A stretch of DNA of 64,000 nt from Rhodovastum sp963709085 (GCA_963709085.1 CAVPVB010000024.1:558001-622000); one strand, 5' to 3'; numbered from the stretch's first letter, positions 16,262-25,181 are shown. Translations and numbers: made by a program. Notes: a model not told the origin generated them from the letters alone.

Positions 16262-16837
16262 GTGTGGGACAATTTCGCCGAAATCATCCCCGGCCGGCTC
16301 TACCGTTCCAACCACCCCTTGCCGGGCCGGCTGGCCCGGCAGGTCCGCCGGCACGGCATCCGCACCCTCGTCAACCTCCGCGGGGAGAAGCCGAACGGCT
16401 CCAACACGCTCTCGCTCGAAGCCGCCCGCCGGCTCGGCCTGGCGCACGCGTTCCTCGCCTTCGAAAGCCGCGGCGCCCCGCACCGCGACCGCATCCTGCG
16501 CTTTCACGACCTTTACTGCCGCATGGCGACGCCGGCGCTGATCCACTGCAAATCCGGCGCCGATCGCGCCGGTCTGGCCGCCGGCCTCGCCATCCTGTTC
16601 GAGGGCGGCACCGCCGCCGAGGCCCAACGCCAACTCTCCTGGCGCTTCGGCCATGTCCGCAGCAGCCGCGCCGGCATCCTGGACGCCTTCTTCGCCCACT
16701 ACGCCAGCACCGGCGAAGGCCACCTGCCCTTCCTCGACTGGGTGCGCAGCGAATACGACGAAACCCACCTGCGCCAGAACTTCGCCGCTACCGGGATCGC
16801 GTCGTTCCTCAACGACTGGGTGCTGCGGCGGGAGTGA
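16262..16837 (+). CDS. Dual-specificity/tyrosine phosphatase family protein
   Basis: 191 residues from GTG 16262. The Cys-phosphatase P-loop is intact: HCKSGADRAG (C-x5-R) near residue 98. It also has PGRLYRSNHPLP and TLVNLRGEKPNGS, typical of bacterial proteins related to DSP/PTP-like inositol phosphatases. The frame is open upstream to the sdhB stop, and the encoded TWADSLLRDHAVFRAVWDN looks like the family's usual N-terminus, so the true start is probably a non-ATG codon (for example CTG 16199) overlapping sdhB. Cytoplasmic; substrate unknown. Probably read from the sdh transcript. Confidence 0.8.
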   Translation: MWDNFAEIIPGRLYRSNHPLPGRLARQVRRHGIRTLVNLRGEKPNGSNTLSLEAARRLGLAHAFLAFESRGAPHRDRILRFHDLYCRMATPALIHCKSGADRAGLAAGLAILFEGGTAAEAQRQLSWRFGHVRSSRAGILDAFFAHYASTGEGHLPFLDWVRSEYDETHLRQNFAATGIASFLNDWVLRRE

Positions 16838-16904
16838 AGGAAGCAAGGCCAGGGGCTTTGCCCCTGGACCCCACCAAGGGCCGAGAGGCCCCTGGACCCC
16901 ATCA
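16838..16904. repeat. Dispersed palindromic repeat, copy 3
   Basis: A variant copy directly after the phosphatase TGA: AAGGAAGCAAGG, then CCAGGGGCTTTGCCCCTGG and a GGGCCGAGAGGCCC arm, ending CCCCATCAC. It is inverted relative to copy 4 across the 16909-16978 hairpin. Confidence 0.8.
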
Positions 16905-16908
16905 CTTG

Positions 16909-16978
16909 GACAGTTGTTATGAGAGGGGGGTGAGGCGGTGCATCGGCCCCTCCTCACCCCCCTCTCATAACAACTGTC
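16909..16978. repeat. 27-bp perfect inverted repeat between two palindromic elements
   Basis: Left arm 16909-16935 begins GACAGTTGTTATGAGAGG and the right arm 16952-16978 is its exact complement; the loop is 16 bases. It is flanked on both sides by oppositely oriented copies of the dispersed repeat, so the whole 16838-17051 stretch is one large nested palindrome. It could be a strong bidirectional terminator for the convergent genes, or the remnant of a small inverted-repeat element that inserted into a repeat. Confidence 0.85.
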
Positions 16979-16982
16979 TAAA

Positions 16983-17051
16983 CGAATGGGTTCCAAGGGC
17001 CTCTCGGCCCTTGGCGGGTCCAGGGCAGAGCCCTGGCCTTGCTTCCTTCCC
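16983..17051. repeat. Dispersed palindromic repeat, copy 4
   Basis: Canonical copy, reading GAATGGGTTCCAAGGGCC... to CTTGCTTCCTTCC, ending at the stop codon of the 2OG oxygenase gene. Confidence 0.85.
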
Positions 17052-17681
17052 TTACGCCGCCGCAGTCAGTCGTTTGAGGAATGCCGAGATCCGGTGGCGG
17101 CGGAGTTCCGTGCGGGCGGCGGAGTCGTTGGTCATGTAGTTGAGTTGCACCACGGTGCGTTGGCCGATGAATGGTTTATGGCCGTGCCAGGTGGTGGGGC
17201 CGTTGGGGAACGCCAGCAGGGTGCCGTTCACGGGGGGCACTTCGACGGCGTAGTTCTCGATGTCGCCGGGGCCGCGCAGCAGGCGCAGGCAGCCTTGGTG
17301 GCGGCTCCAGGCGTCGGTCGCACGGTTGAGATACAGCAGGATGGTGACGCGCTTGGCGGTGGAGTCGCAATGGATGCGCCCGTCGCGTTCGGCGGAACGG
17401 CCGCGCAGGGTGAGCATGGTGGCGGCGCCCGCGAGGTCGAGGCCGAACTTCGCGGCGACCGCGGCGCGGAAGGCGGGACCGGCAAGGTCCTGCATCACGG
17501 CCTGCGCGGCCGGGCCGAGGCGGAGCGAGCCGATCGGGAACGATCCGCGCCGGCCGATCGGCGGCAGGTCACGGATCACCGTGTCGAGCTGGTCCGGCGG
17601 AACGAAGCCGGGCACCAGGATGTGCGGGAACGGATCGGTCGCAACCGGCATTTCTGCCAGTCTGTCATAGGCCAATGACAT
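17052..17681 (-). CDS. 2-oxoglutarate/Fe(II)-dependent oxygenase
   Basis: 209 residues. Double-stranded beta-helix dioxygenase with HCDS (His and Asp of the iron triad, about residue 103), TTWHGHKPF (distal His) and QRTVVQLNYM (Arg that binds 2-oxoglutarate). The IHCDSTAKRVTILLYLN and GCLRLLRG motifs resemble prolyl-4-hydroxylase-like bacterial proteins that act on surface or small-molecule substrates; the substrate is unknown. ATG 17681 is preceded by AAGGAGGA, a strong ribosome-binding site. It diverges from zapE. Confidence 0.85.
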   Translation of the reverse strand: MSLAYDRLAEMPVATDPFPHILVPGFVPPDQLDTVIRDLPPIGRRGSFPIGSLRLGPAAQAVMQDLAGPAFRAAVAAKFGLDLAGAATMLTLRGRSAERDGRIHCDSTAKRVTILLYLNRATDAWSRHQGCLRLLRGPGDIENYAVEVPPVNGTLLAFPNGPTTWHGHKPFIGQRTVVQLNYMTNDSAARTELRRHRISAFLKRLTAAA

Positions 17682-17797
17682 TCCGTCCTCCTTACTTTGC
17701 CTGCCCGATTGCGCGTAGATAGGGGTGTGGCGCCCGGCTGGCCAGCCGCGCCGCCCTTCATTGATACGGGGCCGGTTTGCCGTTATCCCGCGCTGCC

Positions 17798-18964
17798 ATG
17801 GATGCTTCCGCCGTCGATCCGTTCCTGCTGGCGCAGGGGCCGCTTCCGGCCTACCGCGCCCGTCGCGATGCCGGCAACCTCACGCGCGATTCGTCGCAGG
17901 AACGGGCGGCGGAGCGGCTGCAGGAATTATGGGTGAAGCTGCGCGGCTACGACCCGGCGCCGAAGCCGGCGGGGAATGCCGGGCTGCTGGGGCTTTTCTC
18001 ACGCCGCAAGACGGCCGATTGGGCCAACGAGGACCGGCACGGCGGGCTTTACCTCGTCGGCGAGGTCGGCCGCGGCAAGACGATGCTGATGGACCTGTTC
18101 TTCGCCGCCGCCTTGGTGAAGCGCAAGCGGCGCATCCATTTCCACAGTTTCATGCAGGACACGCACAAGCGCATCCATGCCTGGAAGCGGGCCAACCCAA
18201 AAGCCGATGACCCGATCCCGCCGCTGGCCGACGCGATCGCGGCCGAGGCGGCGCTGCTGTGCTTCGATGAGTTCCAGGTCAACGATATCGTCGATGCGAT
18301 GATCCTGGGCCGGCTGTTCCAGGCGCTGTTCGAGCGCTCGGTGGTGGTGGTGGCCACGTCCAACACCCTGCCGGATGATTTGTTCAAAGGTCAGCCCGGC
18401 CGCGATGCCTTCCTGCCTTTTATCGGCCTGCTGAAGCAGACCCTCGACGTGCTGGTGCTGGAGCCGGGCCAGGACTACCGGCGGGAACGCCTGCGCGGCA
18501 TGCCGACCTGGTATGTGCCGGCCGGCGCCCGGGCCGAACAGGCGCTGGACGCCGCCTTCGCCGAACTCGCCGGCGATGCGCCGGTGCGCCAGCCGCATTT
18601 GCTGGTGATGGGCCGCACCGTCGAGGTGCCGATCGCCGCCGGCGGGGTCGCCCGGTTCGATTTTTCCACCTTGTGCGCAACCGCTCTCGGGGCCGGCGAC
18701 TATCTGGCGCTGGCGACCCATTTCCACAGCCTGGTGCTGGACGGCATCCCCCGCCTGTCGCCGGCCAATTTCGACGAGGCGCGCCGCTTCATCGTGCTGA
18801 TCGATACGTTGTACGACCACCGCGTCAAGCTGGTGGCCTCCGCCGATGCCCGACCGGACCAGTTGTATGAGCGCGGCGAAGGGGCGAAGATGTTCGAGCG
18901 GACGGCGAGCCGGCTGGCGGAGATGCAGAGCCAGGAATATCTGGCGCTGCCGCACCTGACCTGA
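17798..18964 (+). CDS. zapE: Cell division protein ZapE (AFG1-like ATPase)
   Basis: 388 residues. ZapE is a P-loop ATPase that binds the FtsZ ring; homologues (AFG1) support respiratory complexes. Walker A is GEVGRGKTMLMDLF, followed by the family motif RIHFHSFMQDTHKR, Walker B LLCFDEFQVNDIVDAM, and VVVATSNTLPDDLFKG (sensor). The C-terminal ARRFIVLIDTLYDHRVKL is typical. I chose ATG 17798 over TTG 17777. Cytoplasmic. It precedes the TCA operon by 179 bases, a common alphaproteobacterial neighbour arrangement. Confidence 0.95.
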   Translation: MDASAVDPFLLAQGPLPAYRARRDAGNLTRDSSQERAAERLQELWVKLRGYDPAPKPAGNAGLLGLFSRRKTADWANEDRHGGLYLVGEVGRGKTMLMDLFFAAALVKRKRRIHFHSFMQDTHKRIHAWKRANPKADDPIPPLADAIAAEAALLCFDEFQVNDIVDAMILGRLFQALFERSVVVVATSNTLPDDLFKGQPGRDAFLPFIGLLKQTLDVLVLEPGQDYRRERLRGMPTWYVPAGARAEQALDAAFAELAGDAPVRQPHLLVMGRTVEVPIAAGGVARFDFSTLCATALGAGDYLALATHFHSLVLDGIPRLSPANFDEARRFIVLIDTLYDHRVKLVASADARPDQLYERGEGAKMFERTASRLAEMQSQEYLALPHLT

Positions 18965-19015
18965 CCGCGCAGCCGCCTGACCGCACAACCTGCGGTGTAG
19001 CACCCTGGCCGCGTC

Positions 19016-19044
19016 TTGCTCCCCCCGCCATGATAGGCTAGCAA
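19016..19044 (+). promoter_or_regulatory. Candidate promoter for the mdh-suc-lpd operon
   Basis: TTGCTC and TAGCAA spaced by 17 bases, 100 bases before mdh in the 179-base gap after zapE. The match to the sigma-70 consensus is modest. No clear terminator separates zapE from it. Confidence 0.3.
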
Positions 19045-19143
19045 CGCTCGCCTTCCGGGACCCCCCGGGTGCCCGGCGGGCGGTAAACGATTTTACTTGG
19101 AACGACCCGTTCCCGTCCACCGCTTCGGAAGGTTCTCCCCGCA

Positions 19144-20097
19144 ATGGCACGCAACAAGATCGCCTTGGTCGGCGCCGGCAATATCGGCGGCACGCTGGCC
19201 CACCTGATCGGCCTCAAGGAACTCGGCGACATCGTGCTGTTCGACGTGTTCGGCGGGGTCGCCGCGGGCAAGGCGCTCGACATCGCGCAGTCCAGCCCGG
19301 TCGATGGCTTCGATTCCAAGCTGGTCGGCAGCTCGGACTACGCCGCCATCGCCGGCGCCGATGTGGTGATCGTTACCGCCGGCTTCCCCCGCCTGCCCGG
19401 CATGAGCCGCGACGATCTGCTGACCAAGAATGCCCACGTGGTCGCCCAGGTGGCCGAGGGCATCAAAACCTACGCGCCGGACGCCTTCGTCATCTGCATC
19501 ACCAATCCGCTGGACGTGATGGTGTGGGTGCTGCAGCAGAAATCCGGCCTGCCCGCCAACCGGGTGGTCGGCATGGCGGGCGTGCTCGACAGTTCGCGCT
19601 TCCGGCTGTTCCTTGCCGAGGAGTTCGGCGTGTCGGTGGAGGACGTGACTGCCTTCGTGCTGGGCGGCCATGGCGACACCATGGTGCCGCTGATCCGCTA
19701 TTCCACCGTGGCCGGCATTCCGGTGCCCGACCTGATCGCGATGGGCTGGACCACGCAGGAGCGCATCGACGCCATCGTCCAGCGCACCGCCAATGGCGGC
19801 GGCGAGATCGTCAAGCTGCTGGAGAAGGGCAGCGCCTTCTATGCCCCGGCGGCCAGCGCCATCGCCATGGCGGAGAGCTACCTGAAAGACAAGAAGCGGG
19901 TGCTGCCCAGCGCGGTGCTGCTGAACGGCGAATACGGCCAGAGCGGATTTTATGTCGGCGTGCCGGTGGTGATCGGCGCCGGCGGGGTGGAGCGGATCGT
20001 CGAAGTGAAGTTCACCCCGGCGGAGCAGGCGGCGTTCGAGAAATCCTGCACGGCGGTGCGCGACCTGATCGAAGCGTTCAAGAAGCTGGGCGTCTGA
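19144..20097 (+). CDS. mdh: Malate dehydrogenase (LDH-like type)
   Basis: 317 residues. It oxidises malate to oxaloacetate with NAD+. Visible are VGAGNIGGTLAHL (NAD fold), the substrate-binding loop PRLPGMSRDDLL with catalytic Arg residues, ITNPLDVMVW, and GGHGDTMVPLIRYSTV with the catalytic His. The R-x4-MSR loop marks malate rather than lactate specificity. AAGGTTCT precedes the ATG. First gene of a six-gene TCA operon; sucC follows after four bases. Confidence 0.97.
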   Translation: MARNKIALVGAGNIGGTLAHLIGLKELGDIVLFDVFGGVAAGKALDIAQSSPVDGFDSKLVGSSDYAAIAGADVVIVTAGFPRLPGMSRDDLLTKNAHVVAQVAEGIKTYAPDAFVICITNPLDVMVWVLQQKSGLPANRVVGMAGVLDSSRFRLFLAEEFGVSVEDVTAFVLGGHGDTMVPLIRYSTVAGIPVPDLIAMGWTTQERIDAIVQRTANGGGEIVKLLEKGSAFYAPAASAIAMAESYLKDKKRVLPSAVLLNGEYGQSGFYVGVPVVIGAGGVERIVEVKFTPAEQAAFEKSCTAVRDLIEAFKKLGV

Positions 20098-20101
20098 ACT
20101 G

Positions 20102-21298
20102 ATGAACATCCACGAATACCAGGCCAAGGAACTGCTCCGGCAGTACGGCGTGGCGGTGCTGGAGGGTCATATCGCCTGGACGCCCGAGGAGGCCGAGGCG
20201 GCGGCGCGCAAGCTGCCCGGGCCGCTCTATGTGGTGAAATCGCAGATCCATGCCGGCGGCCGCGGCGCCGGCCGCTTCGCCGATGACCCGAACGGAAAGG
20301 GCGGCGTGCGCCTGGCGAGATCGCCCGAGGACGTGCGGGAAGCGGCCGAGGCGATGATCGGCCACACCCTGATCACCAAGCAGACCGGGCCGGCCGGCCG
20401 CCGCGTCCGCCGCGTCTATGTCGAGGCCGGCAGCGACATCGCCCGCGAGCTGTACCTGTCCCTGCTGATCGACCGGGACACGGCGCGCGTCACCATCGTC
20501 GCCTCCACCGAGGGCGGCATCGAGATCGAGGAGGTGGCCACCCACCATCCCGAGAAGATCCTGCGCGCGGCGATCGATCCGGCTTCCGGCATTTCCGCCT
20601 TCCACGCCCGCAAGCTGGGTTTCGGGCTCGGGCTGAAGGGCAAGCAGATCGCGGCGTTTTCCCAGTTCGTCACCGGCATGTACCAGGCCTTCATCGCGCT
20701 GGACGCCGCCATCATGGAAATCAATCCGCTGGTGGTGACCGGCGCGGGCGAGGTGGTGGCGCTGGATGCCAAGCTGAGCTTCGACGACAACGCCCTGTTC
20801 CGCCATCCCGAAATTGAGAAGCTGCGCGACGAGTCCGAGGAGGACCCGAAGGAGCTGGAGGCGGCCAAGCACAGCCTGAACTACGTGGCGCTGGACGGCA
20901 CCATCGGCTGCATGGTGAACGGCGCCGGGCTGGCGATGGCCACCATGGACATCATCAAGCTGTATGGCGCGGCGCCGGCCAATTTCCTCGATGTCGGCGG
21001 CGGCGCCACCAAGGAACGGGTGACCGCGGCGTTCAAGATCATCCTCTCCGACCCGAACGTGGAAGGCATTCTCGTCAACATCTTCGGCGGCATCATGCGC
21101 TGCGACGTGATCGCCGAGGGCGTGGTGGCGGCGGCGCGCGAGGTCAGCCTGAACGTGCCGCTGGTGGTGCGGCTGGAAGGCACCAACGTGGCGCTGGGCA
21201 AGGAGATCATGGCCCGCTCCGGTCTGCCGATCATCTCGGCCGACAATCTGGCCGACGCCGCCGAGAAGGTGGTCAAGGCCGTGCAGGAGGCCGCCTGA
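20102..21298 (+). CDS. sucC: Succinyl-CoA synthetase beta subunit
   Basis: 398 residues. The ATP-grasp subunit that makes nucleotide triphosphate from succinyl-CoA. The start MNIHEYQAKELLRQYGV is diagnostic; VVKSQIHAGGRGAGRF binds the nucleotide; IMEINPLVVTGAGEVVALDAKLSFDDNA is the Mg site region; NIFGGIMRCDVIAEG is the succinate-binding motif. ADP or GDP preference is not certain. The TGA overlaps the sucD ATG (TGATG). Confidence 0.97.
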   Translation: MNIHEYQAKELLRQYGVAVLEGHIAWTPEEAEAAARKLPGPLYVVKSQIHAGGRGAGRFADDPNGKGGVRLARSPEDVREAAEAMIGHTLITKQTGPAGRRVRRVYVEAGSDIARELYLSLLIDRDTARVTIVASTEGGIEIEEVATHHPEKILRAAIDPASGISAFHARKLGFGLGLKGKQIAAFSQFVTGMYQAFIALDAAIMEINPLVVTGAGEVVALDAKLSFDDNALFRHPEIEKLRDESEEDPKELEAAKHSLNYVALDGTIGCMVNGAGLAMATMDIIKLYGAAPANFLDVGGGATKERVTAAFKIILSDPNVEGILVNIFGGIMRCDVIAEGVVAAAREVSLNVPLVVRLEGTNVALGKEIMARSGLPIISADNLADAAEKVVKAVQEAA

Positions 21299-22173
21299 TG
21301 GCCATTCTCGTCGACGCCCGCACCCGCGTCATCACCCAGGGCTTCACCGGGGCGCAGGGCACGTTCCACTCCGAGCAGGCGATCGCCTACGGCACCCAGG
21401 TCGTCGGCGGCGTCACCCCGGGCAAGGGCGGCAGCACCCATATCGACCTGCCGGTGTTCGACACGGTGGCCGAGGCGGTGGCGAAAACAGGCGCCGATGC
21501 CTCCGGCATCTACGTGCCGCCGCCCTTCGCCGCGGACGCCATCCTGGAGGCGATCGATGCCGGCGTGCGGCTGATCGTCTGCATCACCGAGGGCATTCCG
21601 GTGCTCGACATGGTGCGGGTCAGGCGCGCGCTGGACGGCTCGCGGTCGCGCCTGATCGGGCCGAACTGCCCGGGCGTGATCACCCCCGATGCGTGCAAGA
21701 TCGGCATCATGCCCGGCCACATCCATCGTCGCGGCAAGGTGGGCATCGTCTCGCGCTCCGGCACGCTGACCTATGAAGCGGTGGCGCAGACCACCGCCGC
21801 CGGGCTCGGCCAGTCCACCTGCGTGGGCATCGGCGGCGACCCGGTGAAGGGCACCGACTTCATCGAAGTGCTGGAACTGTTCCTCGCCGATGCCGAGACC
21901 GAGGCGATCATCATGATCGGCGAAATCGGCGGGGCGAGCGAGATCGACGCGGCCGAGTTCATCGCCGCCAACAAGGTCAAGAAGCCGACCGTGGGCTTCA
22001 TCGCGGGCGCCACCGCCCCCCCGGGCCGGCGCATGGGCCATGCCGGCGCGGTGATCAGCGGCGGGCGCGACACCGCGGCGGCCAAGTTCGAGGCGTTGCG
22101 AAAGGCCGGCATCCATGTGGCCGACAGCCCGGCGGCGCTGGGCAGCACGATGCTGAAAGCGCTGCGGGGCTGA
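21298..22173 (+). CDS. sucD: Succinyl-CoA synthetase alpha subunit
   Basis: 291 residues. It binds CoA and carries the phosphorylated His, expected in GRRMGHAGAVISGG. The CoA fold is at TQGFTGAQGTFHSEQAIAYG, and NCPGVITPD and GTLTYEAV are intact. Start and stop are coupled to sucC. The last codons and stop (CTGAAAGCGCTGCGGGG CTGA) are duplicated downstream as a 17-bp direct repeat. Confidence 0.97.
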   Translation: MAILVDARTRVITQGFTGAQGTFHSEQAIAYGTQVVGGVTPGKGGSTHIDLPVFDTVAEAVAKTGADASGIYVPPPFAADAILEAIDAGVRLIVCITEGIPVLDMVRVRRALDGSRSRLIGPNCPGVITPDACKIGIMPGHIHRRGKVGIVSRSGTLTYEAVAQTTAAGLGQSTCVGIGGDPVKGTDFIEVLELFLADAETEAIIMIGEIGGASEIDAAEFIAANKVKKPTVGFIAGATAPPGRRMGHAGAVISGGRDTAAAKFEALRKAGIHVADSPAALGSTMLKALRG

Positions 22174-22186
22174 AAGCGCTGCGGGG
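22153..22186 (+). repeat. 17-bp direct repeat across the sucD stop
   Basis: CTGAAAGCGCTGCGGGG occurs twice in a row; the sucD stop codon (22171-22173) lies at the start of the second copy. It looks like a recent tandem duplication of the gene's 3' end. Confidence 0.9.
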
Positions 22187-22197
22187 CTGAAGCCGGC

Positions 22198-22226
22198 GCT
22201 CCCGCCGCCCGCGCGGCGGCGGGAGC
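22198..22226 (+). other. GC hairpin between sucD and sucA
   Basis: GCTCCCGCCGC pairs perfectly with GCGGCGGGAGC around a 7-base loop. There is no U-run, so full termination is unlikely; it could act as an mRNA stability or processing element setting the ratio of sucCD to sucAB. The sucA ribosome-binding site (GAGGGGGA) lies 12 bases after it. Confidence 0.6.
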
Positions 22227-22248
22227 CGACGAACCGAGGGGGATCACC

Positions 22249-25149
22249 ATGGCCGGCGTCGATTTTCTCGCGACCGCCTTCAACGGCGCCAACGCGGCCT
22301 TCATCGCCGATCTGTACGCGCGCTGGGTGGCCGATCCGGGCGCGATCGATCCGGGATTTGCCGAGCTTTTCGCCGCCCTGAACGACGAAAGCCGGGCCAT
22401 CCTGGAGGACAATTCCGGTGCCTCCTGGGCGCCGCGGAAATGGCAGTTCGGCGAGCCCGAGCCGGCCAAGCCGGCCGCCAAGGGCGCCGCCGCGAAGGAT
22501 GCCCGCCCCGCCCCGTCGGCCGCAGCCGAGCGGGGCAGCGCCGAGCAGGTGCGCGCCGCCACCAAGGACAGCCTGCGCGCCCTGATGATGATCCGCACCT
22601 ACCGGGTGCGCGGCCATCTGGAAGCGAAGCTGGACCCGCTCGGCCTGCAGGTTCCCGCCCCGCATCCGGAACTCGACCCGGCCACCTACGGCTTCACCGC
22701 CGCCGATCTGGACCGGCCGATCTTCATCGACAACGTGCTCGGCCTGGAGGTCGCCACCCCGCGGCAGATTCTGGAAGTGCTGCGCGAGACCTATTGCGGC
22801 CCGGTCGGCGTCGAGTTCATGCACATCCAGGACCCCGACCAGAAGGCCTGGATTCAGCGCCGGGTGGAAGGCGCGCCCTGGCGCACCCATTTCGACGCCG
22901 AGGCCAAGCAGCGCATCCTGGAAGACCTGACCGAGGCCGAGGGTCTCGAGGCATTCTGCCAGAAGCGTTACGTCGGCACGAAAAGGTTCGGGCTGGAGGG
23001 GGCCGAGGTCACCATCCCGGCGCTGCATGCCATCATCGAGGTCGGCGCCCGCGGCGGCGTGAACGAGGTCGCCATCGGCATGCCGCATCGCGGCCGGCTG
23101 AACACGCTGGTGAACGTGGTCAAGAAGCCCTACGCGGCGCTGTTCAGCGAGTTCAGCGGCACCAGCTTCAAGCCTGACGACGTGCAGGGCTCGGGCGACG
23201 TGAAATACCATCTCGGCACTTCCACCGACGTGGAGATCGCCGGGCGCATGGTGCACATCTCGCTGCAGCCCAACCCGTCGCATCTGGAGGCGGTGGACCC
23301 GGTGGTGGTCGGCAAGGTGCGCGCCCGCCAGGATGCGGCCGGCGATACCCGCGGGCGGCACTCGGTCATGGGCATCCTGATGCACGGCGACGCCGCCTTC
23401 GCCGGCCAGGGCCTGGTCTACGAAACCCTGGCGATGAGCCAGCTGATCGGCTACCGCACCGGCGGCACGGTGCATGTGGTGGTGAACAACCAGATCGGCT
23501 TCACCACCGTGCCGGCGCACGCCTATTCCGGCCTCTATTGCACCGACGTCGCCAAATCGATCCAGGCGCCGATCCTGCACGTCAACGGCGACAACCCCGA
23601 GGCGGTGATGTGGTGCGCCGAGATGGCCGCCGAGTTCCGCATGACCTTCGGCTGCGACATCGTGCTCGACATCGTCTGCTACCGCCGGCACGGCCACAAC
23701 GAAACCGACGAGCCGGCCTTCACCCAGCCGGTGATGTACCGCGCCATCCGCGACCGCAAAACCACCCGGGCGCTGTATGCCGAGCAGCTGGTATCCGAGG
23801 GCGTGGTGACCGCGGATGCCGTCAAGGCGCTGTGGGACGGCTTCGCCGCCACGCTGGAGGACGCCTACCAGGCGGCGCAGGGGTTCAAGCCGAACAAGGC
23901 GGACTGGCTGGAAGGCAGCTGGGCCGGCCTGTCCGCGCCCGACCCGACCGCCGAATGGACCGAAGGCAACACCGCGGTCGAGCCGGACGCGCTGCGCCAG
24001 GTCGGCCTGGCGCTGGCCCGGGTGCCCGAGGGCTTCGACGTGAACCCCAAGATCGCCCGCCAGCTCGAGGCCAAGCGGGTCATGATCGAGAGCGGCCAGG
24101 GCATTGACTGGGCCACCGGCGAGGCGTTGGCCTTCGGCACGCTGTTGCTGGAAGGCCAGCGCGTGCGGCTCTCGGGTGAGGACTGCCAGCGCGGCACCTT
24201 CAGCCAGCGCCACGCCGTGCTGGTGGACCAGACCAACCAGAACGAATACGTGCCGCTCAACAACATCGCCCCCACCCAGGCCAAGATCGAAATCTACAAC
24301 TCGCTGCTCTCGGAAGCGGGCGTGCTGGGCTTCGAATACGGCTATTCGCTGGCCGACCCGCGCTCGCTGGTGCTGTGGGAGGCGCAGTTCGGCGATTTCG
24401 CCAACGGCGCGCAGGCGATCATCGACCAGTTCATCGCCGGCGGCGAGACCAAGTGGCTGCGCATGTCCGGGCTGGTGATGCTGCTGCCGCACGGCCATGA
24501 GGGCCAGGGGCCGGAGCATTCCTCGGCCCGGCTGGAGCGCTACCTGCAGCTTTGCGCCGAGCGCAACATGGTGGTCGCCAACCTCACCACCCCGGCCAAT
24601 TACTTCCACGCGCTGCGCCGGCAACTGAAACGGAACTTCCGCAAGCCGCTGGTGCTGATGACGCCGAAAAGCCTGCTGCGCCACCGGCTGTGCGTGTCGC
24701 CGCTGGAGGAAATGGGGCCGGGCTCGCGGTTCCGCACCGTCATCGGCGAAACCGACGCCATCGCCCCGCCGGAGGAGATCAGGCGGGTCGTGCTGTGCAG
24801 CGGCAAAGTCTATTATGATCTGCTGGCGCAGCGGCGCGAGCAGGGCATCAATAACGTCGCCCTGGTGCGGCTGGAGCAGCTCTATCCGTTCCCGAAAGTG
24901 TCGCTGCCGAAAGTGCTGGCGCCGTACCGCCAGGCCGAAATCGTGTGGTGCCAGGAGGAACCGGCGAACATGGGCGCCTGGCATTTCGCCGACCGGCGCA
25001 TCGAGAAGGTGCTGGTGAAGCTGGACGGCGCGGCGAAGCGGCCGCGCTATATCGGCCGCCCCGCCGCCGCCAGCCCGGCCACCGGCCTGGCCAAGATCCA
25101 TGCCGTCGAGCAGGCCGCGCTGGTCACGGCCGCGCTGGCGCTCGACTGA
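22249..25149 (+). CDS. sucA: 2-oxoglutarate dehydrogenase E1 component
   Basis: 966 residues. The thiamine-diphosphate enzyme that decarboxylates 2-oxoglutarate and succinylates the lipoyl group of E2. The N-terminal GVDFLATAFNGANAAFIADLY is the E2-binding segment. MMIRTYRVRGHLEAKLDPLG, GMPHRGRLNTLVNV, the ThDP site MHGDAAFAGQGLVYETL and NNQIGFTT, and YRRHGHNETDEP are all intact. The C-terminal domain has LRMSGLVMLLPHGHEGQGPEHSS split by the usual spacing. Residues 70-105 are an Ala/Lys-rich linker. Cytoplasmic complex with SucB and Lpd. Confidence 0.97.
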   Translation: MAGVDFLATAFNGANAAFIADLYARWVADPGAIDPGFAELFAALNDESRAILEDNSGASWAPRKWQFGEPEPAKPAAKGAAAKDARPAPSAAAERGSAEQVRAATKDSLRALMMIRTYRVRGHLEAKLDPLGLQVPAPHPELDPATYGFTAADLDRPIFIDNVLGLEVATPRQILEVLRETYCGPVGVEFMHIQDPDQKAWIQRRVEGAPWRTHFDAEAKQRILEDLTEAEGLEAFCQKRYVGTKRFGLEGAEVTIPALHAIIEVGARGGVNEVAIGMPHRGRLNTLVNVVKKPYAALFSEFSGTSFKPDDVQGSGDVKYHLGTSTDVEIAGRMVHISLQPNPSHLEAVDPVVVGKVRARQDAAGDTRGRHSVMGILMHGDAAFAGQGLVYETLAMSQLIGYRTGGTVHVVVNNQIGFTTVPAHAYSGLYCTDVAKSIQAPILHVNGDNPEAVMWCAEMAAEFRMTFGCDIVLDIVCYRRHGHNETDEPAFTQPVMYRAIRDRKTTRALYAEQLVSEGVVTADAVKALWDGFAATLEDAYQAAQGFKPNKADWLEGSWAGLSAPDPTAEWTEGNTAVEPDALRQVGLALARVPEGFDVNPKIARQLEAKRVMIESGQGIDWATGEALAFGTLLLEGQRVRLSGEDCQRGTFSQRHAVLVDQTNQNEYVPLNNIAPTQAKIEIYNSLLSEAGVLGFEYGYSLADPRSLVLWEAQFGDFANGAQAIIDQFIAGGETKWLRMSGLVMLLPHGHEGQGPEHSSARLERYLQLCAERNMVVANLTTPANYFHALRRQLKRNFRKPLVLMTPKSLLRHRLCVSPLEEMGPGSRFRTVIGETDAIAPPEEIRRVVLCSGKVYYDLLAQRREQGINNVALVRLEQLYPFPKVSLPKVLAPYRQAEIVWCQEEPANMGAWHFADRRIEKVLVKLDGAAKRPRYIGRPAAASPATGLAKIHAVEQAALVTAALALD

Positions 25150-25181
25150 CCCCACCTCACGACCGGACAGGACCTGCCGCC

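Noticed and set aside
20881..25155. 1424-codon open frame on the minus strand across sucC-sucD-sucA
   Set aside because: It is antisense to well-conserved enzymes, is rich in Gly, Ala, Arg and His, and has no recognisable domain. Long antisense frames are expected in such GC-rich DNA.
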